From assembly GCA_963676605.2 (NCBI GenBank), contig CAXXSP010000060.1, positions 1-64,000 of the forward strand: a stretch of DNA of 64,000 nt. The letters run 5' to 3'. Shown piece by piece: positions 8,008 through 17,808 of this stretch. Made by a program: the position numbers and the translations under genes. Each line of letters opens with the position of its first letter. Positions within the stretch are counted from its first letter, which is position 1. This DNA is from SABI01 sp963676605 (GTDB taxonomy: Bacteria; Spirochaetota; Spirochaetia; Sphaerochaetales; Sphaerochaetaceae). The notes under the pieces are model-generated. The model made no database searches. It was not told the origin of the DNA and saw only the letters and a program-made list of their open reading frames with translations.

Positions 8008-8832
8008 CTACTTACGCTTCTTCACGATGAATTTACCCGAAGGCTTCTTAGCATTACGTGTCTTGTGCCCCTTGGTCTGAACGCCCCATGGAGAAACAGG
8101 ATGGCGACCACCGTTGGTTGATCCTTCACCACCACCGTGCGGGTGATCGACCGGGTTCATCGCGACACCTCTCACCTTCGGACGTCTGCCGAGCCATCTG
8201 GCTCTACCGGCTTTACCGAGGGTAATGTTCATGTGATCTTCATTTCCAAGTCTTCCGAGAGTTGCGCTGCACTCTCCGAATACCATTCTCATTTCACCTG
8301 AAGGGAGCTTGAGGGTGACGTAGTCGCCTTCTTTTGCAACGATTGTTGCGCCCAGTCCCGCTGAACGGACCATCTGACCACCCTTACCGAGCTGAAGCTC
8401 GACATTGTGAACAGTAAGACCGAGGGGAATGTTCTTGAGGGGAAGAGTGTTTCCGATCTCAAGGGGAGCTGTCGGGCCGCTCATCACCTGAGTACCGACC
8501 TTGATTCCCTTTGGAGCGAGAATGTATCTCTTTTCACCGTCTGCATAGAACACCAGTGCGATATTGGCGCTTCTGTTCGGATCGTATTCGATCGTCTTCA
8601 CAGTTGCGGGAATACCGTGCTTTTCTCTCTTGAAGTCGATGACTCGGTATGCTCTCTTGTGACCGCCGCCCTTTCTGCGAACACTGATCCGGCCGAAGGA
8701 GTCGCGTCCTGCGTTCTTCTGAAGTTTCTGTGTAAGAGACTTCTCCGGTCTGTTCGTAGTGAGTTCGTCAAAGACCAATGTGGTTTTCTGGCGCAGTCCA
8801 GGAGTGTATGGTTTATATTTCTTTAATGCCAT
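8008..8832 (-). CDS. rplB: 50S ribosomal protein L2
   Basis: 274 residues, the usual length. Visible are the N-terminal KKYKPYTPGLRQKT, and the C-terminal VRGVAMNPVDHPHGGGEG, with the histidine-rich loop close to the peptidyl transferase centre. L2 is a primary 23S rRNA-binding protein. Confidence 0.98.
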   Translation of the reverse strand: MALKKYKPYTPGLRQKTTLVFDELTTNRPEKSLTQKLQKNAGRDSFGRISVRRKGGGHKRAYRVIDFKREKHGIPATVKTIEYDPNRSANIALVFYADGEKRYILAPKGIKVGTQVMSGPTAPLEIGNTLPLKNIPLGLTVHNVELQLGKGGQMVRSAGLGATIVAKEGDYVTLKLPSGEMRMVFGECSATLGRLGNEDHMNITLGKAGRARWLGRRPKVRGVAMNPVDHPHGGGEGSTNGGRHPVSPWGVQTKGHKTRNAKKPSGKFIVKKRK

Positions 8833-8844
8833 GTTCTAAATCTC

Positions 8845-9147
8845 CTATAGTCCTTCGATATCCTGAATCACATCACCTTTGGCGAGCGTGACGATAGCTT
8901 TCTTCCAGTCGCCGGTGGTACCCTTGATGTAACCGCTCTTTCCGCGGGTGAACTTGGGCTTACCTTTGACGCTTACCACATTCACTTTCACTGCAGTGAC
9001 CTTGAAAAGCTCTGCTACAGCTGCAGCGATCTGATACTTGTTCGCATCCTTCGCCACCTTGAATGTATACTTCTTTTCTTCTGCTTCCCTGGCTATGTTT
9101 GATTTCTCAGTCAGGACAGGCTGAATTATTACTTGATCTGCTCTCAT
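8845..9147 (-). CDS. rplW: 50S ribosomal protein L23
   Basis: 100 residues, beginning MRADQVIIQPVLTEKSNIA, with the RNA-binding KYTFKVAKDANKYQIAAAV. L23 is the docking site at the tunnel exit for trigger factor and SRP. It lies between rplD and rplB as usual. Confidence 0.96.
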   Translation of the reverse strand: MRADQVIIQPVLTEKSNIAREAEEKKYTFKVAKDANKYQIAAAVAELFKVTAVKVNVVSVKGKPKFTRGKSGYIKGTTGDWKKAIVTLAKGDVIQDIEGL

Positions 9148-9158
9148 CGATACACCCC

Positions 9159-9788
9159 TTATTTATCACCGAAGAAATCGTTGAGATTCTTGGCTGCACC
9201 TTCGAGCATCAGGACTGTTCTTCCGTACAGGAGTTCCTTTGCTGAAAGTCTGTTATAAGAAAGGACCTTCAGGTAGGGAATGTTCCGTGCGGCACGTCTG
9301 AGCATCGCATCGTCGTCTTTGAGAACGAGAACGGTACGCTTTCTGTCAGAAACGAAGTTTGTGACAATCGAAGCCAGTTCCTTCGTCTTTCCGCTTTCAA
9401 CTGTGAAGTCTTCCACAACCACGAGCTTCTCTTCCTTCACGCTGAGTGAGAGGAGGGACTTCATGGCGAGTCTCTTCATCTTCTTGGGGATCGTGTAGCT
9501 GTAGTCTCTGGGCTTCGGTCCGAAGATCGTGCCACCGCCGACCCATACTGGAGACTTCTTGTCTCCGGCACGTGCATTACCGGTTCCCTTCTGCTTGTAC
9601 GGCTTCGAGTTCGAGTAGTTCACTTCACCACGAGTCTTCGTGCTTGCAGTACCTACTCTTCTGTTAGCCAGTTCGTTATTGATTGCGTTGTAGATCGAGC
9701 CATCAGAGATTTCCCGGCTGAATACAGCGTCGTTCAGTTCGAGCGTACGCAATTCTTTACCTTTTGTTGAAAAAACCTTTGTTTCCAT
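9159..9788 (-). CDS. rplD: 50S ribosomal protein L4
   Basis: 209 residues. The extended loop region KPYKQKGTGNARAGDKKSP, which reaches into the exit tunnel, is intact, followed by the SLSVKEEKLVVVEDF core. In E. coli L4 also represses the S10 operon; no matching leader structure was recognised here. Confidence 0.96.
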   Translation of the reverse strand: METKVFSTKGKELRTLELNDAVFSREISDGSIYNAINNELANRRVGTASTKTRGEVNYSNSKPYKQKGTGNARAGDKKSPVWVGGGTIFGPKPRDYSYTIPKKMKRLAMKSLLSLSVKEEKLVVVEDFTVESGKTKELASIVTNFVSDRKRTVLVLKDDDAMLRRAARNIPYLKVLSYNRLSAKELLYGRTVLMLEGAAKNLNDFFGDK

Positions 9789-9797
9789 TTCTCGCCT

Positions 9798-10418
9798 CTA
9801 CTTCTTCTTCGCTTTCTTAACGATGACGACAGACTGAGTGGGTCCGGGGATCGCACCCTTGACCAGAAGAACCTGCATGTCTTCGTCAACGCGGACAACC
9901 CGGAGATTCTGTACAGTCACTTTATCGTGACCCATGCGGCCTGCCATCTTCTTTCCCTTGAAAGTTCTAGAAGGGGTTGCAGCCATTGCCGTACCTCCGA
10001 GATCGCGGTGGAACTTTGAACCGTGCGTTGCACGTCCGCCGTGGAAACCATGACGTTTCATACCACCCTGAAATCCTTTACCTTTTGAAGTACCCTCTAC
10101 GTCAACGAATGTGACGTCTTTGAATACATCAACCTTCAGGACATCACCTACAGCTGCCTCCTGGTCGAAATCTTTCATTTCCACCAGTGTCCTCTTGGGA
10201 TCACAGACATCGGCGAACTGACCAGCATATGGTTTGGTGGTCTGGCTCTTCTTCTTGTCGATTGAGCCGAGTACGCAGGAACTGTAACCGTTCTTCTCAA
10301 CGGTTCTGTTCGCTACAACCACATTGTCCTCTATTTTAATTACAGTCACGGGAGTCAAGATACCGTCGGCATCAAACACCTGTGTCATTCCTATTTTTTT
10401 TCCGATAAGCCCTAACAT
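9798..10418 (-). CDS. rplC: 50S ribosomal protein L3
   Basis: 206 residues with MLGLIGKKIGMTQVFDADG at the start and the central extension GFQGGMKRHGFHGGRATHGS, which projects towards the peptidyl transferase centre. L3 initiates 50S assembly. Normal length; 15 bases after rpsJ. Confidence 0.97.
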   Translation of the reverse strand: MLGLIGKKIGMTQVFDADGILTPVTVIKIEDNVVVANRTVEKNGYSSCVLGSIDKKKSQTTKPYAGQFADVCDPKRTLVEMKDFDQEAAVGDVLKVDVFKDVTFVDVEGTSKGKGFQGGMKRHGFHGGRATHGSKFHRDLGGTAMAATPSRTFKGKKMAGRMGHDKVTVQNLRVVRVDEDMQVLLVKGAIPGPTQSVVIVKKAKKK

Positions 10419-10433
10419 CTCTTACCTCAACTG

Positions 10434-10742
10434 TTACTGTTTAATCTCTACATCCACACCTGCAGGAAGCTCAAGCTTCATGAGTGCATCCATTACTTTC
10501 GATGTAGGGTCAAGAATGTCGATCAGCCTCTTATGGGTTCGCATCTCGAACTGCTCACGTGACTTTTTATTAACGTGCGGCGACTTCAGGACAGTATATT
10601 TGTTGATACGAGTCGGGAGAGGTACGGGGCCAGAGACTTTGGCACCAGCCTTCACTACCGTTTGCACGATCGCCTTTGCGCTCTGTTCTACGAGCTCTAT
10701 GTCAAAACCTCTCAGCCTCACCCGAATTCTATCTGTAGCCAT
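10434..10742 (-). CDS. rpsJ: 30S ribosomal protein S10
   Basis: 102 residues, RIRVRLRGFDIELVEQSAKAI, then GPVPLPTRINKYTVLKSPHV and RTHKRLIDI, the complete S10. Besides its ribosomal role, S10 is NusE, a partner of NusG and NusB in antitermination. It is the first gene after tuf, with a 64-base gap containing a strong hairpin. Confidence 0.97.
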   Translation of the reverse strand: MATDRIRVRLRGFDIELVEQSAKAIVQTVVKAGAKVSGPVPLPTRINKYTVLKSPHVNKKSREQFEMRTHKRLIDILDPTSKVMDALMKLELPAGVDVEIKQ

Positions 10743-10765
10743 TGTTCCTCCAAAAAACGAACAGT

Positions 10766-10789
10766 ACCTGCACCGACTTCGGTGCAGGT
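10766..10789 (-). terminator. Hairpin between tuf and rpsJ (attenuator or processing site)
   Basis: An 11-bp perfect stem with a two-base loop (arm ACCTGCACCGA) lies 17 bases downstream of the tuf stop. In the minus-strand transcript it is followed after about ten bases by a run of six U residues next to the rpsJ ribosome-binding site. The spacing is too long for a classical strong terminator, so partial termination or RNA processing that sets the tuf to ribosomal protein ratio is my inference. Confidence 0.55.
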
Positions 10790-10806
10790 CTGCGTGTGAA
10801 AATCAA

Positions 10807-11998
<1,192 letters not shown>

Positions 11999-11999
11999 C

Positions 12000-12293
12000 A
12001 GTTCCTCCTTGTGACTCTTATAGTCACAGAAAAAAATTATCGTGCTCCATAAAGGCAAGACGCCTTTACCTTTCCAATTCCAATGAGGCAAACTGATATG
12101 TCGGGGATAAAACAAGATGAAAAGAGGGATCCAGAGGTCACATACCGTGTTGCAGGCAGTGACGTAGTACAGATATTCAATAAAAAAATCTGCGTACCTG
12201 GAACCACCTTATCATCCCGTAACATCTTACGAATGATCGGTTTGGCTCTGATAGGCGCAGCTAGGGCATAAAATCCCTAACGACACGCTTGCC
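12000..12293 (-). promoter_or_regulatory. Long structured 5' leader of tuf
   Basis: About 290 untranslated bases lie between the promoter near 12.3 kb and the tuf start. Two clean hairpins are visible near the gene: 12010-12028 (7-bp stem TGTGACT/AGTCACA, immediately before the Shine-Dalgarno sequence) and 12050-12068 (7-bp stem TAAAGGC/GCCTTTA). Two shorter ones lie upstream (TAGGG/CCCTA near 12260-12280 and CGTAA/TTACG near 12220-12235). A U7 tract occurs at about 12182-12188. A 62-codon open frame in this leader has no resemblance I recognise and no good ribosome-binding site. A regulatory leader is inferred from the length and structure. Confidence 0.5.
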
Positions 12294-12322
12294 AATATAG
12301 AGAGTTTATGAATTCGTGTCAA
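12294..12322 (-). promoter_or_regulatory. Strong sigma70-type promoter for tuf-S10-spc
   Basis: On the minus strand the sequence has a consensus -35 box TTGACA (12322-12317), a 17-base spacer and a -10 box TATATT (12299-12294). Predicted transcription starts near 12287. It is the only near-consensus promoter I see upstream of tuf and fits a highly expressed operon. Confidence 0.75.
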
Positions 12323-12335
12323 CACATAGAAGAAG

Positions 12336-12352
12336 AAACTTTAAAAAAGTTT
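12336..12352 (-). terminator. AT-rich hairpin after the secreted protein gene
   Basis: A 7-bp stem AAACTTT/AAAGTTT with a three-base loop lies just downstream of the gene ending at 12395 and just upstream of the tuf promoter. It lacks GC pairs, so at best it is a weak terminator that separates the two transcription units. Confidence 0.3.
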
Positions 12353-12394
12353 TCTCAAAGGGAGATAGATCCTTCCATCCCCATGCTCTTCCAA

Positions 12395-12955
12395 TCAGAA
12401 ATCCGCATCCCAGTAGGTATCGGCAAGGTACTCGAGTTCGATGAATCCCCAGTTTTTCAAATCCGTTACCAGAAGGATGAGAGCTGCGTCTATGATATCC
12501 TCGGCTATGTAGTTCCCGTACTCGGGATACCATTCGGTATAGAAATAGGCATCTTCATCCATCATCTCATACATGAAGATATCGGATCCCCACTCTGTCG
12601 TCCCGAATCGCTCCCCTTCACCGAACGAGTAGTCCATTTCCTCTTCGAGAGCAAAGAAGACATCCAAAATATCCCAACCGTCTTCATCCGTGTAGATATC
12701 ATCCGTGTATGCCTGAACGATATAGACGCCGTAGGTATCACTCACTTTCACGATATAGTCGATAAAGATCTCCGCCGGATACGGCGGGTACACCCAGTAG
12801 TATCCGGGAGACCCGGGCACCTCTTCAGGATACATATATTCCTGTTCCATCTCCTCTACCGTCATTCCGATCTCAATACCGAAAGGACTTGATGCAAACG
12901 CTAGGGAAGTAAGGAGGAGAAACAGCACCGGCAAAACACCTGCTCTGGTTCTCAT
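12395..12955 (-). CDS. Secreted, very acidic and tyrosine-rich protein of unknown function
   Basis: 186 residues from the ATG at 12955, chosen over the GTG at 12961 because GAGGAG lies eight bases before the ATG. The N-terminus MRTRAGVLPVLFLLLTSLAF followed by ASS is a type I signal peptide, so the protein should be periplasmic or exported. The mature part opens with FGIEIGMTVEEMEQEY, reminiscent of the small-domain start seen in SmpA/OmlA-like proteins, and is packed with Asp, Glu, Tyr and Trp. I recognise no family. It is divergent from the first glycosyltransferase gene of the island and stands at the tuf edge of it. Confidence 0.75.
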   Translation of the reverse strand: MRTRAGVLPVLFLLLTSLAFASSPFGIEIGMTVEEMEQEYMYPEEVPGSPGYYWVYPPYPAEIFIDYIVKVSDTYGVYIVQAYTDDIYTDEDGWDILDVFFALEEEMDYSFGEGERFGTTEWGSDIFMYEMMDEDAYFYTEWYPEYGNYIAEDIIDAALILLVTDLKNWGFIELEYLADTYWDADF

Positions 12956-13018
12956 AGGCACGACTCCTCTTCACATATAAGTATACACCTTGTACATGTG
13001 TGAAGAAAGGAGGTGTTT

Positions 13019-14161
13019 GTGTGTTTCAGACAATTCGGATTCCAGCCTCTTCTGTACAGAGCACAGACCTTAAGATATACTTACGCCATGGCAGAGAAGA
13101 ACAAGGTGAAACTCCTCTATATCGTGGAAAGTTTCTCAACAGGCGTGTACGCGATTATACGTGATATTGCATGCGCACTGGATCCTGACATCTTTGAGAT
13201 CAGGATCCTGCACTCGCTTCGGGATGACTCCCCGAAAACCAGTGAACAGGACTTCGCTCAAAGAAATATCTCGCTTGTCTATATCCCCATGGGAGCGGCA
13301 CAGCACTATCTGAAAGCTCTGAAAGCTATAAGAGCTCAGATAATCGAGTACGATCCAGATGTGATCCACCTTCACTCATCGAAGGCCGGTATACTTGGTA
13401 GACTCGCACTGAAGCGCAGCTCAAAGATCCCCCTTTACTACTCTCCCCACGGATTTTCATTTCTGCGAGAGGATGTGGATCCTTTCAGACGCCGCATCTT
13501 TCTCGCCCTCGAGAAAATGATTCACCTCCGGCATTCTGCCCGCATCATTGCCGTATCAGACGGAGAGGCTGAGCATGCTCGAAAAATCACCGGTAAGGTG
13601 ACAACCATCAGCAACTTCATCGATACCAGCCTGTTCGAGTCAGAGGGGCCTCAGGATGGCGGCTGCATAGTCACTTGCGGAAGGATCTCTCCTCAGAAAA
13701 ACCCCGGCCTGTTCAATGAGATTGCATTGAACTTCCCCGATAAGAAATTCCTCTGGGTCGGCGATGGTCCTCTGAGAGACCATCTCACCTCACCGAACAT
13801 CACCGTGACGGGGCTACTGCCACGCTTAAAGGCGATAGATACGGTAAAAACCGCGATGCTGTATATCCAGACGTCTCTCTGGGAAGGGATGCCTGTCTCA
13901 ATACTTGAAGCAATGGCTGCAGGCAGAGCTGTCGTTGCCTCCGATATCGTCGGAAACCGGGATCTTATTAAAGACGGCCTCACGGGACGACTGTGTGATG
14001 CCCACTCCACAAAAGAATACATTCTTCAAATCAGAGAGCTGATCGCTTTTCCTAAGCAGAGAGAAAAGCTTGGAAAGGCCGCAGCAACATACGTGAGAGA
14101 ACACCACAGCCTCCTCGGTGCAGTAAAAAGGTATGAAGCACTCTATCAGGAAAAGAGGTAA
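13019..14161 (+). CDS. GT4-family glycosyltransferase
   Basis: A GT-B-fold retaining glycosyltransferase. The N-terminal half has KLLYIVESFSTGVYAIIRDI and HLHSSKAGILGRLAL, typical of GT4 enzymes acting on lipid-linked sugars. The C-terminal half has CGRISPQKNP and the donor-binding EX7E motif in LWEGMPVSILEAMAAG. The start is uncertain: AAAGGAGG precedes a GTG at 13019 with five-base spacing, which would add 23 residues before the ATG at 13088 where homology is expected to begin. It is the first of three co-directional genes with the two Wzi-like barrels. Sugar specificity cannot be told from sequence. Confidence 0.88.
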   Translation: MCFRQFGFQPLLYRAQTLRYTYAMAEKNKVKLLYIVESFSTGVYAIIRDIACALDPDIFEIRILHSLRDDSPKTSEQDFAQRNISLVYIPMGAAQHYLKALKAIRAQIIEYDPDVIHLHSSKAGILGRLALKRSSKIPLYYSPHGFSFLREDVDPFRRRIFLALEKMIHLRHSARIIAVSDGEAEHARKITGKVTTISNFIDTSLFESEGPQDGGCIVTCGRISPQKNPGLFNEIALNFPDKKFLWVGDGPLRDHLTSPNITVTGLLPRLKAIDTVKTAMLYIQTSLWEGMPVSILEAMAAGRAVVASDIVGNRDLIKDGLTGRLCDAHSTKEYILQIRELIAFPKQREKLGKAAATYVREHHSLLGAVKRYEALYQEKR

Positions 14162-14237
14162 GCCCTATCCAAATCAAGATGTTTTACGTACAATACCGTT
14201 CCACAAGCAATGAATTCCCCCTGAAAAGGAGCACGTC

Positions 14238-16098
14238 GTGAATACAACACACTCATTCTCCCGAAAAGCAGTAACCATTATCCTGCTCACCCTTCTTCTA
14301 CTGAGCACCTTCCCTCTGCACGCGGTCTCTCAGTTGTCAGTACCTGTCGATCACCGGGTCTATACCGTACTCCAGTCTGCCGAACTCAGAGGGCTGATAC
14401 CCCGACTGCCGTCGGTTCGTCCCTATTCTGAGACCTTTATCCTGAACAGACTTCAAATGATCGAAACTTCGGCTCTTTCAGACGGGGAAAGAGAAGAACT
14501 CCTGTATCTGATCGAAGAGTTCTCTGGCGATTTACAGACGACCGAAAAGGTCGGAGATCTCTTTCAGGCAGGTTCGTATGCTGCCTACAGCGAATCCCAT
14601 GATGTTTCGGTGGAAGTGGGAGCAGAAGCACAGATGGAGACGACTGTTCTTCTCAACGATCTCTCACATAAGGATTTCAGAAATGTTGTCCGTCCCTATA
14701 TCAGAAGTGATATCAAGGATATCCTCTCTTTCTCGATGAACGTCGGTCTCCGTTTCGACCGACTGGATAACACACCTTTCCTTGATAACGATTTCTCCAT
14801 TCCGGCAGAAGGGTTCTACATGGACTATCTTGACGGAGGAAACAAAAGCGACGAGATTCCTATGGAGCAGTTCTATGAGGGCTATGACTTTCATCCTGAA
14901 ATCGCGACCCTCCCTCTGGGACGGCCTCCTCGATATCCGCTGGGGTTCAGTGAACCGAGACTGGGGTGTCGGGACAGGCAACCTCATGCTTTCCTCACAG
15001 GCTCCTGTTTTTGAGGGAATTGAGGGAAACCTGAACATCACCGACTGGCTAAGACTCAGCTTCATCACCGGTTCCCTCGGCGGCTTTGCACTTGCAGACG
15101 GCATTGAAGGGAATGATGCCTTCTTTGCGCAGTCCCTCCACTCGAACGAATTCAATAATAACTTCACGGCGAACCGTGTGGAGGTGGATCTCCCTTGGAA
15201 CCTCACCTTCGGCATCTACGAATCGGTCATCTGGATCAAGCGCTTTGAACTGGGGTACCTGAACCCTCTCACCATCATCATGCTCCAGCAGAGCACGATG
15301 GGAGACACTGACAACGTGCTTGCAGGCTTAGACCTCCAGTGGCGCATCCCGGGCTTCCGTTTCTACGGCTCCATGGCGACCACTGAAATGAATTCCCTCT
15401 CTCCGGGCACATTCTTCACATGGTACAGAAATATACTGGGGTATCAGGGAGGAGTCGATATTGACCTTCCTGTCGGCAACTTCTCAAAATTCACCTTCCA
15501 GTACACAAAACTTTCCCCCTTCTTCTATACGCACTATCCACTGACCGAGCGCGTCCTGGAATACGATGAAATCACCGAGACGGAATACAATGAAGACCTT
15601 ACTGATGATGACGTCCTGACCGAAGAGGGTGTCTACCTCAGGCCGGTATACACAACGAATGTCATCCAGACCTCCTATGTGAACAAGGGCTTCAGTCTCG
15701 GGTATCCGCTGCATCCGAACTCTGATGAGTTCCTTGTCTCTTCACGCGTAGGAATCTCCGCCTCCATGAATGCCTTTCTGACACTGAAATACCAGAGAAG
15801 GAGCGCGCAGTACGGGTATGCTATCGATATGTCCGTGAATGAGAAGTACAAGGATATGGATGACATCGAACTGAAGGATTTCACAGGGAATCTGTTCGAA
15901 CAGACATTCTCTGCTGAACTAGGTGTGACAAAGACCTTCCAGCAGTTCCCGCTGACTCTTTACGGCTCATACCGTCTGGGTGCTGAGACCGTGAAAGCCT
16001 TGAACACGGACACTGAATGGAATCATTACCCTGTAGGTGACTGGAGCGACCTTGCATTCGATCACGTGGTACAGGTGGGAATCACACTCTACCGCTGA
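14238..16098 (+). pseudogene. Wzi/CapsA-like outer-membrane barrel, one frameshift
   Basis: Start GTG at 14238 behind GGAG; the first residues form a signal peptide (KAVTIILLTLLLLSTFPL then HAV). The helical N-terminal part (LQSAELRGLIPRLPSVRPYS) and the barrel motifs (DGLLDIRWGSVNRDWGVGTG, then NLMLSSQAPVFE) match the capsule-assembly Wzi-like family, whose E. coli member binds capsule at the outer membrane. At about 14908-14910 one extra C in ACCCTCCC shifts the frame; dropping it restores a single 619-residue protein. The two frames are otherwise clean, so the lesion is recent or is a sequencing error. The downstream gene is a paralogue. Confidence 0.82.
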
Positions 16099-16138
16099 GG
16101 GAGCAAATTCAGTATGCTGAAGCAGGAGGAAGGCTGAC

Positions 16139-17797
16139 ATGAAAAGAGGTTATACGGTGTTTCTCATTCTCTGTGTTCTCCTCATCGGGAACCTCCCGGC
16201 CAACCCCCTCGCGATCATCTATGAGGAAGACAGTCCCTCTCTGGCAGAACTCAACAGAATCAGCACTGCGGCAGGAATCCTTCCCCTTTCGGGAGCTCCG
16301 CCCCTGACAGGCTATGACCTCAGGCACCAGATTGACATCCTTAAGGACAGTTCCTCCCTTTCCCCCTCCCTGAGAGAAGCACTCAGAGAGATGGAAAAGA
16401 GACTGTTTCCTGAAGAAGATATCTATATCAGAGGATCGGTCAGCCTTCAGCCGGAAGTATATGCGAATACAGATGATCAGGCTGAACAGTGGGATTGGGT
16501 ACACGGGTATAACGACAGAAAACCGATCCTCTCCCTTGAGGCCGAAACGATCTTTGCTGATCACATCTTCGGTATCATAACCTACGGAATCGAGAAGAGA
16601 CTCGATGAAGAAGATTTCAGAGGAGCAAGTATCAGTTTCCCGTTCCTGGAAGATTTCTCAGAAACCAATCTCCAGAATTCGGTTCCTCATACTGCGTACA
16701 TGGCATATGCCTCAGACCACCTGACCACGGTGTTCGGCCGAGACACCTTGAACTGGGGTAACGGAAATACCGGCAACCTGCTGATAGGAAATCAGGCACC
16801 GTATCATGACTTCGTCCTGATGAGCGCTTCCAATGAGATCCTCAGATATTCTTTTCTCGCAGTCCCCATGAATGAACTTGATGCGGACGGCATGGCCGTC
16901 ATCCCGGACGACGGGGAATACTGGCATACGCTCTTTCACGGAACGAATGTACGGATGGCCATAGCTCACCGGCTGGAAGCCGTGTTCTCTCCCCGCTTCA
17001 GGGTATCGCTTACAGAATGGGCTCTCCATTATACTGACCGGTTCGACCTGAGGATGTTCAGCCCGGTGATGTTTCTTCATAATTATCAGGACTTCGGGGA
17101 AGTAAACCATGCGATGAACCTCGAAATCGAATCTGCCCTCGCTCGGGGACTCTTCCTCGATTTCCAGTTCTTCCTAGATCAGTTTCAAACCGCCGGGGAA
17201 CTTGAAGCCTACGAAGACGCGCCCCCGGCCGCCTATGCCGCTCTGCTCGGTATCCGCTATTCGAAACCAACGGAACAAGGGTTCCTATCCGGCTATCTGG
17301 AGGGCGTATATACATCCCCGTTCGTCTATCTGCGTGCAGGAGATGCGACCAACAACTATGGAGTCGACCCACTCACGATGTATAACCTTGATTTCGTGCA
17401 CGCTGTGAATATGAGGTACGGAGATGGAAGCGTGAATTATCTCGGCTATCTGTATGGGCCAGACGCCGTTGTTGCGGCGGCAAGAGTAGCTTATACGAGA
17501 CAGGGCGCATTCGAGGTCTTCGGTGATCTCCGATTCATCGCACATGGAGAGAAGGGAATCATTGCAGAAGATGGGGATCAGTCCATGGCCTTCGGTGAGG
17601 ATGCCATGAATACCTACTCGCCATCAGGGGATGCCGCCTATACGCTCATTGCAGGAGCCGGAGGCTCTCTCAGCATTCCTGATATTCCCGTCACCCTCTA
17701 CGGAAACACATACATTATGCATACCTGGGAGGATGAAGGATATTCACATGATGTTCAACTCTCTCTCGGAGTCCGGTATACGTTGAACATACTCTGA
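16139..17797 (+). CDS. Wzi/CapsA-like outer-membrane barrel protein
   Basis: 552 residues, intact. It has a signal peptide (MKRGYTVFLILCVLLIGNLP, cleaved around ANP), a helical N-terminal segment (LAELNRISTAAGILPLSGA), and repeating amphipathic beta strands to the C-terminal aromatic strand VQLSLGVRYTLNIL typical of barrels. The motif FGRDTLNWGNGNTGNLLIG, followed by NQAPYHDF, is the Wzi-family core and aligns with the corresponding part of the preceding gene, so the two are diverged tandem paralogues. The predicted role is holding or organising an exported glycan at the outer membrane. It converges on the CDP-glycerol-transferase-like gene 12 bases away. Confidence 0.82.
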   Translation: MKRGYTVFLILCVLLIGNLPANPLAIIYEEDSPSLAELNRISTAAGILPLSGAPPLTGYDLRHQIDILKDSSSLSPSLREALREMEKRLFPEEDIYIRGSVSLQPEVYANTDDQAEQWDWVHGYNDRKPILSLEAETIFADHIFGIITYGIEKRLDEEDFRGASISFPFLEDFSETNLQNSVPHTAYMAYASDHLTTVFGRDTLNWGNGNTGNLLIGNQAPYHDFVLMSASNEILRYSFLAVPMNELDADGMAVIPDDGEYWHTLFHGTNVRMAIAHRLEAVFSPRFRVSLTEWALHYTDRFDLRMFSPVMFLHNYQDFGEVNHAMNLEIESALARGLFLDFQFFLDQFQTAGELEAYEDAPPAAYAALLGIRYSKPTEQGFLSGYLEGVYTSPFVYLRAGDATNNYGVDPLTMYNLDFVHAVNMRYGDGSVNYLGYLYGPDAVVAAARVAYTRQGAFEVFGDLRFIAHGEKGIIAEDGDQSMAFGEDAMNTYSPSGDAAYTLIAGAGGSLSIPDIPVTLYGNTYIMHTWEDEGYSHDVQLSLGVRYTLNIL

Positions 17798-17808
17798 GCA
17801 TCCTTCCA

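Noticed and set aside
10743..10806. Missing fusA hidden between rpsJ and tuf or after rpsG
   Set aside because: Both gaps are under 200 bases and contain only hairpins; fusA is not in the window.
12037..12225. 62-codon frame in the tuf leader
   Set aside because: No ribosome-binding site and no recognisable family; better explained as leader RNA.
12308..12892. 194-codon plus-strand frame opposite the secreted acidic protein
   Set aside because: The minus-strand gene has a signal peptide and ribosome-binding site; the plus-strand frame has neither.
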